Source: Monilinia fructicola (Eukaryota; Ascomycota; Leotiomycetes; Helotiales; Sclerotiniaceae). Taken from it: 64,000 nt of DNA. A program made the translations under genes and the position numbers. Each line of letters starts with the position of its first letter. The first letter of the stretch is position 1. Positions 13,352-24,018 of the stretch are shown here, piece after piece. The notes below the pieces were generated by a model. It had not been told where the DNA came from and searched no databases. It saw nothing but the letters and a program-made list of their open reading frames with translations. The stretch spans positions 682,001-746,000 of the forward strand of contig VICG01000014.1 of assembly GCA_008692225.1 (NCBI GenBank), in the 5' to 3' direction.

Positions 13352-13957
13352 GCGCGGGCAATGAAGATGTTTGGCAGATAGTCAAGAAGCTCGAACAATA
13401 AAACTCCGTGCACGCCCTTGCGACAACGACAACCAAAAGAAGTCTGCGACTTTAAAACATCTGACTTCAATGAAAATCGCTGAAGAGCTTAGGCCGAATG
13501 ATTCATCGGCGAAATGTTACAGAATAGGTAGGTAGATGCATCCATGGACACCTAGGTAAGAGCAGCAACGGGGATGGCGGGGTCTTACCGATAAGGGCGA
13601 TAAGCATTTAGTAAGAGCTTCTAAATTGCCCTGGTGGCCCTTTGGATGGATTCTATTACGTAGCTGCTGAGTGTTGGAGCATTGGATACTGACTAAGAAG
13701 GCACATGCATTTAACAGTTCAGACCCCTGGTGGACTGTACTTGTGGTCCTCATCTGAATGGTTTCAATACCCGTGGTATCTTGGTTAATTACATAAGACA
13801 TTCGAGATTCGATGTCAATTCAATACAAGGTTACTGCAGTTCAGTATATGAATAAAACCCTCAAGTCCTTCCGAAGGCAATTCTGAGCTCGCGTATCGCT
13901 CCTATTCGGTCACCGACAACGAACACAATGATCCATTGTATATGCTGGAACAAATGA
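13352..13957. other. Upstream region of adenosine deaminase
   Basis: Non-coding sequence between the deaminase start codon and the inverted-repeat element. It likely holds the deaminase promoter. I see no other gene or repeat. Confidence 0.55.
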
Positions 13958-13959
13958 TA

Positions 13960-14799
13960 AGTCGCCTACCCTACTTCTCGCCACCCCCCCATTTGGCCAA
14001 CATTTCACACCAAAAACGGCCATTTTAACGTATTTATAACTCTACGAAAAATAAATATATATTTTTTAAATTTTAATTAGAGCTTCTATATATAATTATT
14101 AATAGATTCTGAAAATCTTAAATTTTTGCGATTTTTTTATAAAAAGTTATAAAAGATTATGGAAAATTAAAATTCTAATTTTCGATTTGTATATAAATCC
14201 TATACAAAATCAAAATCTTTAAAAAAAGTTATATTTATTTAATAAAAATAGCTAAAAATAATCTAAAAAAAATTTAAGAATCTTAAAGCTAATTTAAATT
14301 GAATATATTATTTTAATAATATACTATTATTTATAATAAATGTTGAATATAGATTCTTAGATTTTAACGATAAAATTTTAAGTAAAAATTTTTTAATTTC
14401 AATTTATTCAATAGTTTTAAATTATTATATATATTTTAAATAGCTTATTTATTATATATTGATTAATAGATTCTATAAAAATTTATAGATTATTTTTAAT
14501 TATTTTTTTTTAGAAATTATAAATATTTATTTCAAAGTTTCAATTTTGTATGTGATTTCCATACAAATCCAAAACCGAAAATTCTAATTTTCTATAATCT
14601 TCTATTACTCTTTATAAAAAAATCGCAAAAATTTAAGATTTTCAGAATCTATTAATAATTATATATAGAAGCTTTAATTAAAATTTAAAAAATATATATT
14701 TATTTTTCGTAGAGTTATAAATACGTACGTTAAAATGGCCGTTTTTGGTGTGAAATGTTGGCCAAATGGGGGGGGTGGCGAGAAGTAGGGTAGGCGACT
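13960..14799. mobile_element. MITE-like inverted-repeat element, TA target-site duplication
   Basis: An 840-bp element whose two ends are near-perfect inverted copies. Both arms begin AGTCGCCTACCCTACTTCTC and stay almost identical for about 205 bp (13960-14165 against 14590-14799). Differences include a C7/C8 run and a 4-bp CGTA-type insertion in the right arm. The element is flanked by TA on each side (13958-13959 and 14800-14801), the target duplication of Tc1/mariner-class elements, and the terminal AGT resembles fungal Fot/pogo elements. The interior is almost pure A/T and has no transposase-like ORF, so this is a non-autonomous copy, perhaps also altered by RIP. It sits 109 bp past the acyl-CoA dehydrogenase stop codon. 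Confidence 0.9.
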
Positions 14800-14907
14800 T
14801 ACCTGTGACATTATATCCAATTTTGTAGCTCTAAATATATCAACTTGTAATTATCACGAAGGCGTGCCGTTTTCCCAATGTCTCTTTCCGTATGCTTTGG
14901 TGATCGC

Positions 14908-16672
14908 CTATAACATACTCTTTGGCATATTTTTGAGCGCCTGTCTAACTCCCAAATCACCCAGAACCTCCTCAGCTCCACCCAAAATAGCATCAAATTT
15001 GTAACTATAAAATGTCAGTAAGCATGCCCAACTCAAGTTCCCCATAGCGAATGTACTCACGTTCTATGGAACATCTCAATAGTTCTCCCCATACCGCTCT
15101 GGGTAAGTGCACGCCCACCAAAGATCTGCACGGCTTCATCCGCGCATTCATGAGCTGAGCGTGTAGCGAACATCTTAAGCAGACCTATTGGACCAGCTAA
15201 ATGTGTGGCTTGTTGTTTGTATGGCATCAGGGTCATTTGGTATGTTATATTTTCTAACCAAGCTTGATTTGCTTCACAGTGACTGATCATTTTTGCAAGC
15301 CTGCAAGGGTCAGTCGGGTGCTGGGTCTAGATTTGAACAAAGAAAACTTACTTTTGACGGATTACTGGTTGATCAGTCAACTTCTTACCAAATACTAAGC
15401 GTTGATTACTCCATTTGATGCATTCCTCTGTTGCTAATCGCATCATACGAGTGACAGCACTGGCCATCATCCATCTTTCGTGATTGAAATTACTCAGTAT
15501 AACGTGAATCCCTTTATTTTCCACACCTAGAAGATTCTCTACTGGAACTTTTACGTTGTCGAACGTCACATAAGCTGTTCCAGCAGCAGGGGAATATGAA
15601 GTTTTAATGGGCGTGGTCTCTACACCTTCGCCTCTTTCAATCAAAACGACCGACAGACCCTTATCTAGATAATGAATCAGTATATAAAACAATATGGGAA
15701 ATGACTGGGTTGATCGTACCTGTCTTGACACCAGTAACAAAATAGTCGCTAAATACCCCGTTGGTAATCCATTTCTTAGTACCATTTACAATATAGTGCT
15801 TTCCATCCTTGGTCTTCTCCGCAGTTGTTCGAATACCTGCAACGTCTGAGCCAGCGAAGGCCTCGGTGATAGCTAGACAAATTTTCTTCTTTCCACTGAA
15901 CACTTCTGCAGCGATTTTGTTCTTCCAGGCATCATCATTGGCAAATTGAAGAACTGCAGTTAAAGAAATGGTCATACCAGCCTGTAATTAAATGTCAGCC
16001 ATGCATTGAGCTAATACATCGCAAAGGTATGAGATGACAACTAACCATATTACCATCCTGAAATCCTCTCGCATTAGCGCGGACCATTTCCTGACACACA
16101 ATCATATCATGGAAGTAATCAAAGTCCTCCCCTTTCACAGCGCCATCCATAAGCTCAACGCCATGTAAATGCTTTCCCGGACCCAGTCTCATATGCAATA
16201 TTCCCGCCTTCGACATCCTATCAATCAAATGCTGCGGAATATGTGCCCCTGTTTTTTCACACTCCTGCGCAACCGGCGTCACGTATGTATCCGTGAACAC
16301 TCTCATTGCCTTCTGCAACCTCCTATGACTTTCCTTATAATAAGGACTCTTGAATTGTGGAGTCAGCCATGTAGGTTCTCCATATGGCACAACACTCAAA
16401 TCTCCAACATTCTGCTCAATTACTTGGGACTTTTCGCCTTCAATTGTGCCAATACAAAGATTCGAGTATTTCTGAAGAACTTCTTGTCGATGTAAATTAT
16501 AGAATGCTTCTGTGGCATCTGTGCCTGCGACTTGCTTTAAAACGGATTCTCCACCTGGATGGGCATCGACGAATTCGGTAACATCGTAGACCTTGCTGTC
16601 GATGATAAACCAGAGGGACTCTTCGGTGTTATTTTTGGAAACTTCATCGCGAGTGAGGGTATGGTGTGGCAT
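14908..16672 (-). CDS. Cytochrome b5-acyl-CoA dehydrogenase fusion protein
   Basis: A two-domain flavoprotein: an N-terminal haem-binding cytochrome b5 domain (about residues 5-80) joined to a full acyl-CoA dehydrogenase. Five exons on the minus strand: 16672-16046, 15981-15720, 15664-15352, 15300-15061 and 15004-14908, all with GT..AG introns of 51-64 nt. They total 1539 nt, or 512 residues, without a frame break. The b5 haem ligands are His38 in HPGG and His61 in FYNLHRQEV. The dehydrogenase part shows AFAGSDVAGI, KKWITNG, the FAD-domain stretch QIFGGRALTQSGMG and ILGGAEEVLGDLGV. The Glu of FNHERW is a candidate catalytic base, as in isovaleryl-CoA-type members. It probably oxidises an acyl-CoA, with the b5 domain passing electrons on; substrate unknown. 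The inverted-repeat element lies just beyond the stop. Confidence 0.92.
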
Positions 16673-17885
16673 TGTGATATATCTTAAAGGAGAGTAGATT
16701 AATGAGAGTATGCGAACTAAATCCTAGATAAGACAAAAGATACGAGTAAAAACAGATCGGGAGCAACATACAGAATGGATAAACATGACTTATCTACAAG
16801 TAAGGAACGTCAATTACTTGTAGAGCCGAGCAATTACTATTTTGGTGGAGAATGTGCCGAAACCTGGGGGGAAAACAGGGGTAACATGCCGAGGCTCAAT
16901 CAGCCAATCGGCGTTCTTTAATTACAAGCTTCAACCAACTGCGCTTAGCGATAAAATTCAAGGGGAGCTTCAAATCCAAGCTCACCGGAATAATTCTGTC
17001 TTTATGAATCAGGTATCCTATAAGTAGGGAATTTATTGAGGAGCACGTAAGAGAATATTCCTAGAATCACAGAACATAACTGCTGATGAGGTGCCAGCTA
17101 GTCCTTTCATAGAGCTAGTGCTCGGAGATTAACAAGTGTCGTTATAATTAAAGGAGAGATTTTGAAAAAGCCTTGAGCTTTCTTTACCTTTTACCACTCT
17201 TCGACCTAATAATGGAAGATAGTTAGCTGTCTACATACGTTATATCTCCATTTTGTAGCATGTATCAACCACATATCCTTCAAGAGCTGTGTCATCATTT
17301 CAAGTCCAGTCAATATGGATGGCAACATACCAGTACCTGTATATAGTAATGGAAGAAGGTATGCCTCGGATGCTCAATTTAGCCTATCAGGCGTATTCGC
17401 ATTGCATATCTCAACGTTCAATCATATCTTTCGTTCTACAGCACCTCTCCAGTACCTCTGCTGAACCGTTTATTTGCCGTGTGGATTTACCGTTGGAGTT
17501 GGAGAATTCCCATTCTAGGAGTCGCAAATTTCTCATAATCAAGGATAAAACCCTGAATCTACATTTCTGCGTTATTCTCACATGCAGACGGTGATATTAT
17601 GATTCCCCTGTAACCCTAGTAAAGCTATTTACTTACAGATCATTCTGGGGTTGGTATAGTTTCCGATTCCTATTAAGATCTGAAATAGCAAACGCGGGGT
17701 GATTAGCTTCGGGGTGGCACGTTTTATGGCTACTTTAATTCTTCCCCGCGTTTGCTGAAAGAATGTGGCATATATATTTGAAGATATTTTCGCATATTCA
17801 TAACGTAGATTGGAGAATAAAGGACATTGATGACCTTGGGAACTGTCTTCTGAGAAACTGCATTTTTCTTTTGAGGTCAACAGAT
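16673..17885. other. Shared upstream region of b5-ACAD and carboxylesterase
   Basis: A divergent intergenic spacer of 1.2 kb. The genes on either side point away from each other, so both promoters should lie here. Short ORFs in it look random. Confidence 0.6.
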
Positions 17886-19620
17886 ATGTATCTCCTAATT
17901 ATAACAATGTGGCTCCTATTTTCACTTACGTTGGCCCTTCCCGCACCAGAAAAACACCAGCTGGAACCTAGCGTCAAACTTCCATACGCGAAAATCATCG
18001 GCTCCAGTTCAACAGGAATCGATACTTTCAAGGGAATTCCCTATGCGCAGCCACCAGTCGGACGCCTCCGCCTGAAGCCTCCCCAAAGCATCACTTCACA
18101 TCTCGGAACTATCCATGCGAACAGTATTCCCACTGCTTGTCCCCAAGGTGTAAGACCAGCTCCAACAGCACTTCCTCTTAATGTCAGAGCCAAGCTCGCC
18201 GCTCGCCAGATTTCCCAAGCCCCCAGCCCTATAGGAGAAGATTGTCTCACGATCAACATCCAAAGGCCATCAAATATCACCAAAAACTCCAAACTCCCCG
18301 TTCTCTTCTGGATCTACGGTGGTGCTTTTCAAATCGGGTCCACTCAATCCTTCGATGCAACCCAGATTCTTCAAACCTCCATCTCCAAATCCCAACCTAT
18401 AATTTACGTCGCAGTCAATTACCGTCTTGGGGGGTTCGGTTTCTTAGCTGGCTCCGAGATCTTTGAGGATGGCTCTTCAAATCTTGGGCTACTAGATCAA
18501 AGACTAGGTCTTCAATGGGTAGCTGATAATATCGCTGCTTTTGGTGGGGATCCCAATAAAATAACGATCTGGGGGCAATCCGCCGGGTCGATTTCGGTAT
18601 TCGATCAAATGGCGTTGTATGGTGGCCAATACCATTATAAAGGCAAACCACTTTTCCGCGGTGCAATAATGGATTCGGGAGCTATTACTCCAGCTGCTTC
18701 TGTTGATGCTCCTCGTGCACAAGCCGTATATGATCAAGTCGTTCTCGCATCTGGTTGTGCAAACTCCACAAATAGTCTCTCCTGTTTACGCTCCGTAGAT
18801 TACGATACTTACTTAGCCGCCACCTTGTCTCTTCCCTCAATATCCTCCTACAACTCTATCGCTATCGCCTATCTCCCCCGGCCAGATTATAGAGGGGGAG
18901 TTCTTCCCTTTTTCCCCTGAGATCCTCGCCCAAAAAGGTCTTTTCGCCCCAGTACCCTTCATAGTCGGCGACCAAGAAGACGAAGGAACTTTCTTCTCTC
19001 AGGTCCAATCCAATATCTCCACAACAGCCGACCTGGAAACCTACTTCCACACTATTCTTTCCCAGATGCCACGCCGTCACAAATCTCAACCTTGATCTCC
19101 TCTTACCCGGACGATCCTAATTTCGGTAGTCCTTTCGAAACCGGGGCTGCGAATAACATATATCCTCAATACAAACGTTTAGCGGCGCTAATAGGTGATC
19201 TAACTTTCACACTTTCACGAAGATTGTTTCTTTCACATGCTCGTGCTGTCCATCCTCGCACATCTTCATATTCATATCTCGCGAGTTATGGGTATGGAAC
19301 ACCGGTCTTAGGCACATATCACGGATCAGATATCGCTATTGCTTACGGAAAAACTCTTGGCTTCCCTCAAGAATCGATTCAAACTTACTATCTTAATTTT
19401 ATCAATACTTTGAATCCAAATGAGAAGAGATGGGGGCCGGGGTAACGGTAGTGAAAAAGAGACTTTGTATTGGCCAACTTGGGGAAAAGGGAAGCAGATG
19501 ATCAATTTTGGCAAAACGCAGAATGTGTTGATAAGGGATAACTTTAGGGAAGAACAGTTCGAGGTTATCAAGGGAATGGTGGGAACTTGCATATCTGATG
19601 ATGAGGGGAGCTTGTGTTAA
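17886..19620 (+). CDS. Secreted type-B carboxylesterase/lipase (frame broken three times)
   Basis: Alpha/beta-hydrolase of the carboxylesterase type-B family, predicted to hydrolyse esters outside the cell. The start at 17886 gives a signal peptide ([20 protein letters not shown]). Family motifs follow: [13 protein letters not shown], the oxyanion-hole stretch [22 protein letters not shown], the nucleophile elbow IWGQSAGS and the His motif GTYHGSDI. The gene is a single exon read in three successive frames. The breaks lie at 18909-18913 (T5, one T too many), about 19058-19060 (T3, one T short) and 19439-19442 (G4, one G too many). With those three changes the length is 1734 nt (577 residues), normal for the family. 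Catalytic residues and downstream homology survive, so I favour sequence error over a pseudogene, but a real pseudogene cannot be excluded for a non-essential enzyme. Confidence 0.8.
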
Positions 19621-21787
19621 GAGTTTAAAGGAAGGAAATCAAGACAGTACAGTAGATCATAACAGTACTTCGTCTATAAGGTTGGTGAATGGGGTACGAC
19701 TTCGTATTTATAAGAACAATGCTCGGATCATTTGTACGCTATGAATTTTCTAGGCATATTACTTGCCTTCCAATCTACACATCAATTTCTGGCTAATTAG
19801 TCGCCCACTATGTTCCTCTACTTATATATTTCACTATTCCGAAAAGTCAGGCGCACAACCTATATTTCCAGTAGGTTTCTCGAATCATAGAAATTAATTT
19901 CAATGACTTTCGGCTAGATTGCTTTGCTAAAATCAATGAAAACACAAGAAATCAGCTCGAGTTTACTGTAATTGGTTCACAAACTTGAGAGTTACGCAAG
20001 AAACAACATTCTGGTGGCGTTGTACTAGCATAATAGTCTAAGGTTACTCATCTTCGTCCTCTTTGCTATCAGTCTAAACATCACTGCTAGCAACACCAAA
20101 CTCCAAATACCCTTACATAAGGACATATTCATAATCGAGATCAAAAAATCATCTGTACAATCATGTCCATTCCATTGGCACATTGGGATGTGAAGCGGGG
20201 TGTATTATATCATCAGATACTTAGAGCCACATCGATATTTTGAGCCCAGTTTTCTTTCTTGAACAATTTTTCTGTCAGTGTCTTTTTTGTTGAACTAAGC
20301 AACAGATATCTGAATAGCACTTTTCAGACTGTAGGATATGGGGGTACTTTGTTGTTGGATTTGCAAATAGATGCTCCAGCATCTGGTACAGCAACAAGAT
20401 TTGTAGAACTGAAGAGTCTTGCCTTATCTTGAAACTTCTCTAGACACTAATCCCAAGCTCAATCATTCATCAGAGCATTGTTCAAAGCCATATCGTGCCA
20501 CGACGCAACAGCTTGGAAATGAAAACACCAATCTGCCAGTCAGGGATAAATGTCAAAAGTCTCGTTAGACCCATTAACCTTATAGCTAGCTTGCAAGATT
20601 TCAAGCGGGCCATGCGTACCTAGCCGCCATCCGAAGTATCATCATTGTGTATAAAGCGATGAGTTTTCGACAATTCACTGGCATGAAGGTATTCCCAAAG
20701 CCAGGAACCTTCCCCTGCATCACACATCTTTCAAAAACGAAATATATGGGAACTGACAATACCAAGTCATGATAAAAAGATTGCCCTCCTCGACGACAAT
20801 TGTTAAATCATAGAGAGTCACTTGAACATGGATTCTCCCAGTTGCCAGGCACATCAAGCTCTGGTCAACGGCCACTGTTCATAGAGCCAAGAATCACAAG
20901 ATATGTGAGCAAACTCCCATTCAAAATCGGGAGGCGAGTTTGTTTGCATGACGACCTCAAGAATTGCAGCTTCGATTTATACTCTTTTGAACACAAAGCT
21001 CGGTTGTATCCTGTATTCAACTCGCAACAGCGTTTACGGAAATAATGCTATCTTCTATTATGAAATATTCTGCAATGAAGGAACACTTGTTCAATTACAA
21101 CCAATGAAACATATCAGTATAATTCGCAGATTCCGGTATTTCATCAGGGCGATGAGCCTTTAAGCTTCGTTTCGAGTTCATGAACTATGAGGGTATTCGA
21201 TATCATTGTCGATCATTTTTTGATTCATGAAGCTGATCCATCGAACACAATTGGTTGAGATTGATGTTAAATCCACTATCATCTTCAGCCAAGAAGACTT
21301 ACCTCGGCATCGGTAAACCCCTCCCTCCCCTTAAGATATAAAAAGTCTACGCTTAAACTCTAAAGTTATCAGTGGCTGAACATCTTCCTCCAAACGTTGG
21401 GGTTTTGTTGAAATCCTCATGATTTAAAATTCTGCTTCAAATCGCCTAGAGAGCCAGCGCTACTATTCGAAGGGAGGAAAGCCACTGAATAGTAATTGGG
21501 CGATTGCCAGACTACGTAACCCGCTAGCAACTATATCGACATCATCACTTTGGCTTGGCTGAATTTTCTCCTGCCCTAAGCAGGAAGTTTGCTAACCAGT
21601 ATTTTAAAACCATTTCCAAGCATACTCGATTGGTGTTCTTCGCGAATTCATATAAGTTCTTCCTCTAACGATATTCTTTGACTCTTCGGCCGAAGAATAG
21701 AGTTTGGGAAAAAGTGGATGCAAGCATACATTCCATATCATATCATTGCGTAATGTACTGTAAGAAAGAATTGAATACTTTTATAAC
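19621..21787. other. Long intergenic region, no gene seen
   Basis: AT-rich spacer of 2.2 kb before the alcohol dehydrogenase gene. The longest ORFs (about 80 codons near 20.8-21.2 kb) lack recognisable motifs and overlap in several frames, as expected by chance. I see no tRNA-like or repeat structure. Confidence 0.55.
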
Positions 21788-23043
21788 ATGTCGAGTCCTG
21801 CAAAAACGCCTGCTTCTGTAGCAACCGACAGAATCCTCTCTCTTACAAACCACTTCAAAGACTCTCTGAATCCAGCAGACGACTTACAAAAAGCAAAGAT
21901 GGCATCTTCATATAAATTTCAGGGATGGATGGCATTAGACAAGGAGTCTGCCAAGGGAAACATGGTATGGCAAGAATATGAACCCAAGACTTGGACGGAG
22001 GATGACGTTGATATCAAAATTACACACTGTGGTATCTGCGGGTCTGATTTACATACTTTGAGGTCTGGATGGGTAAGCTATCTGTTTTTTGGTGATGGAA
22101 AAAATGGCTAAGTAACTGTCTATAGGGTGCAACAAACTATCCAGCCTGTGTGGGTCATGAAGTAGCCGGTACCGCTGTTAAGGTGGGAAAGAATGTAAAA
22201 CATATCAAGCATGGTGATCGATGTGGTGTTGGTGCACAATCAGGTTCTTGTCTAAAGCCAGACTGCGAGGAGTGTGCAAGTGGATTGGAGAACCATTGTA
22301 CAAAAATGGTTGGAACTTATAACGGAGTTTATCCCGATAAATCCAAATCTTACGGTGGGTATGCAGATTACTGTCGTGCTCCATCCCATTTCGTTATCAA
22401 GATTCCTGATGGACTTTCTCTGGCTGAAGCCGCACCTATGTTATGCGGAGGTGTTACAACATGGTCTCCCCTTGTGAACAACGGAGCAGGACCCAGCAAA
22501 CGAGTCGGTATTGTTGGGATCGGAGGGCTCGGTCACTTTGGTCTTCTGTGGGCTAAAGGTCTAGGGTGCAAAGAGGTCGTTGCAATCTCCCGATCGAGTG
22601 CGAAAAAAGCCGACGCAGAGAAGATGGGTGCTTCTAGATTTATTGCTACAGACGAAGATCAGGACTGGGCGAAGAAGAACTCTAGATCTCTTGACTTGAT
22701 TGTTTGTACCGTGTCTAGTCCAAAGATGCCAATTGCTGGATATCTTCAGTTGTTGAAAACAAAAGGTGAGTTCATTCAGGTTGGCGCACCTGAGGATGTC
22801 ATCCCAGCTTTGAACATGTTTGCCTTCATTGGAAAGGGGGTTAAACTTGGAGGTAGTGCTATTGGTACACCAAAAGAGATAGGTGAAATGTTGGAGTTTG
22901 CTGCCAAAAACCAAATCCACCCTTTCATTCAGGAGAGACCATTATCAGAGGCAAACCAGGCAATTGTTGATATGGAGGATGGAAAGGCTAGATATCGTTA
23001 TGTCTTGGTGAATGAAAAGCATGTCAAAGAGTTGAAGAGATGA
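21788..23043 (+). CDS. Zinc-type NADP-dependent alcohol dehydrogenase (Adh6/cinnamyl type)
   Basis: Medium-chain dehydrogenase that probably reduces aldehydes with NADPH. Two exons, 21788-22072 and 22126-23043, with intron 22073-22125 (GTAAGC..TAG), joining RSGW to GATNYPACVGHE. Visible motifs are the catalytic-zinc Cys in CGICGSDLH, GHEVAG, the four-Cys structural-zinc loop (CLKPDCEECASGLENHC) and the Rossmann stretch GIVGIGGLGHFG. Full translation is 400 residues, about 37 longer at the N-terminus than typical Adh6. A second in-frame ATG at 21899 (MASSYKFQGW) gives 363 residues, the usual length. The extra segment (MSSPAKTPASVATDRIL) might be a weak targeting peptide, or the real start may be the second ATG. 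The frame is intact. Confidence 0.9.
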
Positions 23044-24018
23044 GCAATTATGCCTTGCAATTGTAGAATCGTATATCAATGTATATAACAAGATAAACAA
23101 ACACAAGCACATCAGAAATGCAATCGGCATCTACAATCCTTGGGTCGTGGTATAGAATCTTGATATCAGAAGTAATCATAATATGAATGTGACAAAATGC
23201 TGTGATCCATCATTTGTGATAGTTGGTTCAGCAAGACTTGATGTCAACAACAAAAGGTGTGAAGTCAACGGTTCAAACAAAAACATTATTCTCATCCAAA
23301 CACAAACTTCGAGCACCAGTCAACAGAATTGTCTCTTATGAATCTTCAGAGCCAACAAAACATAGACCACCAAGCACAATCATAACAGTACAAGGAGCCT
23401 TTGCAAGCAACAAAGGCTCTACAACCTGCTCGATGTGATTAACATTGCTTGAGGTCAATTAAGATCAAGTCATCAATTGTCTTGATTGTGCTGTTGAGAA
23501 TAGGATGAAAAGTTTGATGTCTTGAACAAGGAGTGAATGCAGCAGCGATCAAAACACTTGACTTCCAAATGATACAACACCTGGGGTTTCTTCGGAACGG
23601 TGATTAGTTCTTCCGATGCCAGACACTAGTCCTGAAGAGTTAAGCTCAATTGCCATGCTTTTGCTTACATGCTCAGGGCAACAACAACTTTGAAAGGGTT
23701 CCTCCAGCGTCAAACTATTTCTGTCCCTCCGTTAATATCTCCTTCAATTTCCATATTTGAGCCTCAATATCGACAGCACCATTATCATCATTATATCGGT
23801 CTCTGGATTATTCTCAACCGATTTTTGTATGATCTTTATGCCATTGTTCCTTTGTTCTTAGGGTCCTTTTCGGTCCTGGGGACGCGCCAATCTTTTTGTT
23901 TGAGGCGACAGCTCTCAACTTTGCCTTTGCGACAAATCCAACCACAAGTCCGAATTCCATCAACTTCCCAGATTCAGCTCGATTCCCATACGAATATTGG
24001 GGTCTGCATTAATACAAT
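23044..24018. other. RPB2 upstream region
   Basis: Non-coding interval of almost 1 kb between the alcohol dehydrogenase and RPB2. A 154-codon ORF starting near 23669 overlaps the RPB2 5' end in another frame and looks like a shadow. No repeats or RNA genes seen. Confidence 0.55.

Noticed and set aside
14811..14996. 61-codon ORF next to the MITE
   Set aside because: It is the last exon of the b5-ACAD gene read in the wrong frame.
17886..19620. Carboxylesterase as a decayed pseudogene
   Set aside because: Only one-base changes at short homopolymers break it; motifs and length are normal, and indispensable genes in the same window show the same kind of break.
20800..21163. Two overlapping ORFs of 71-81 codons
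   Set aside because: No motifs, no splice partners and random-looking composition.
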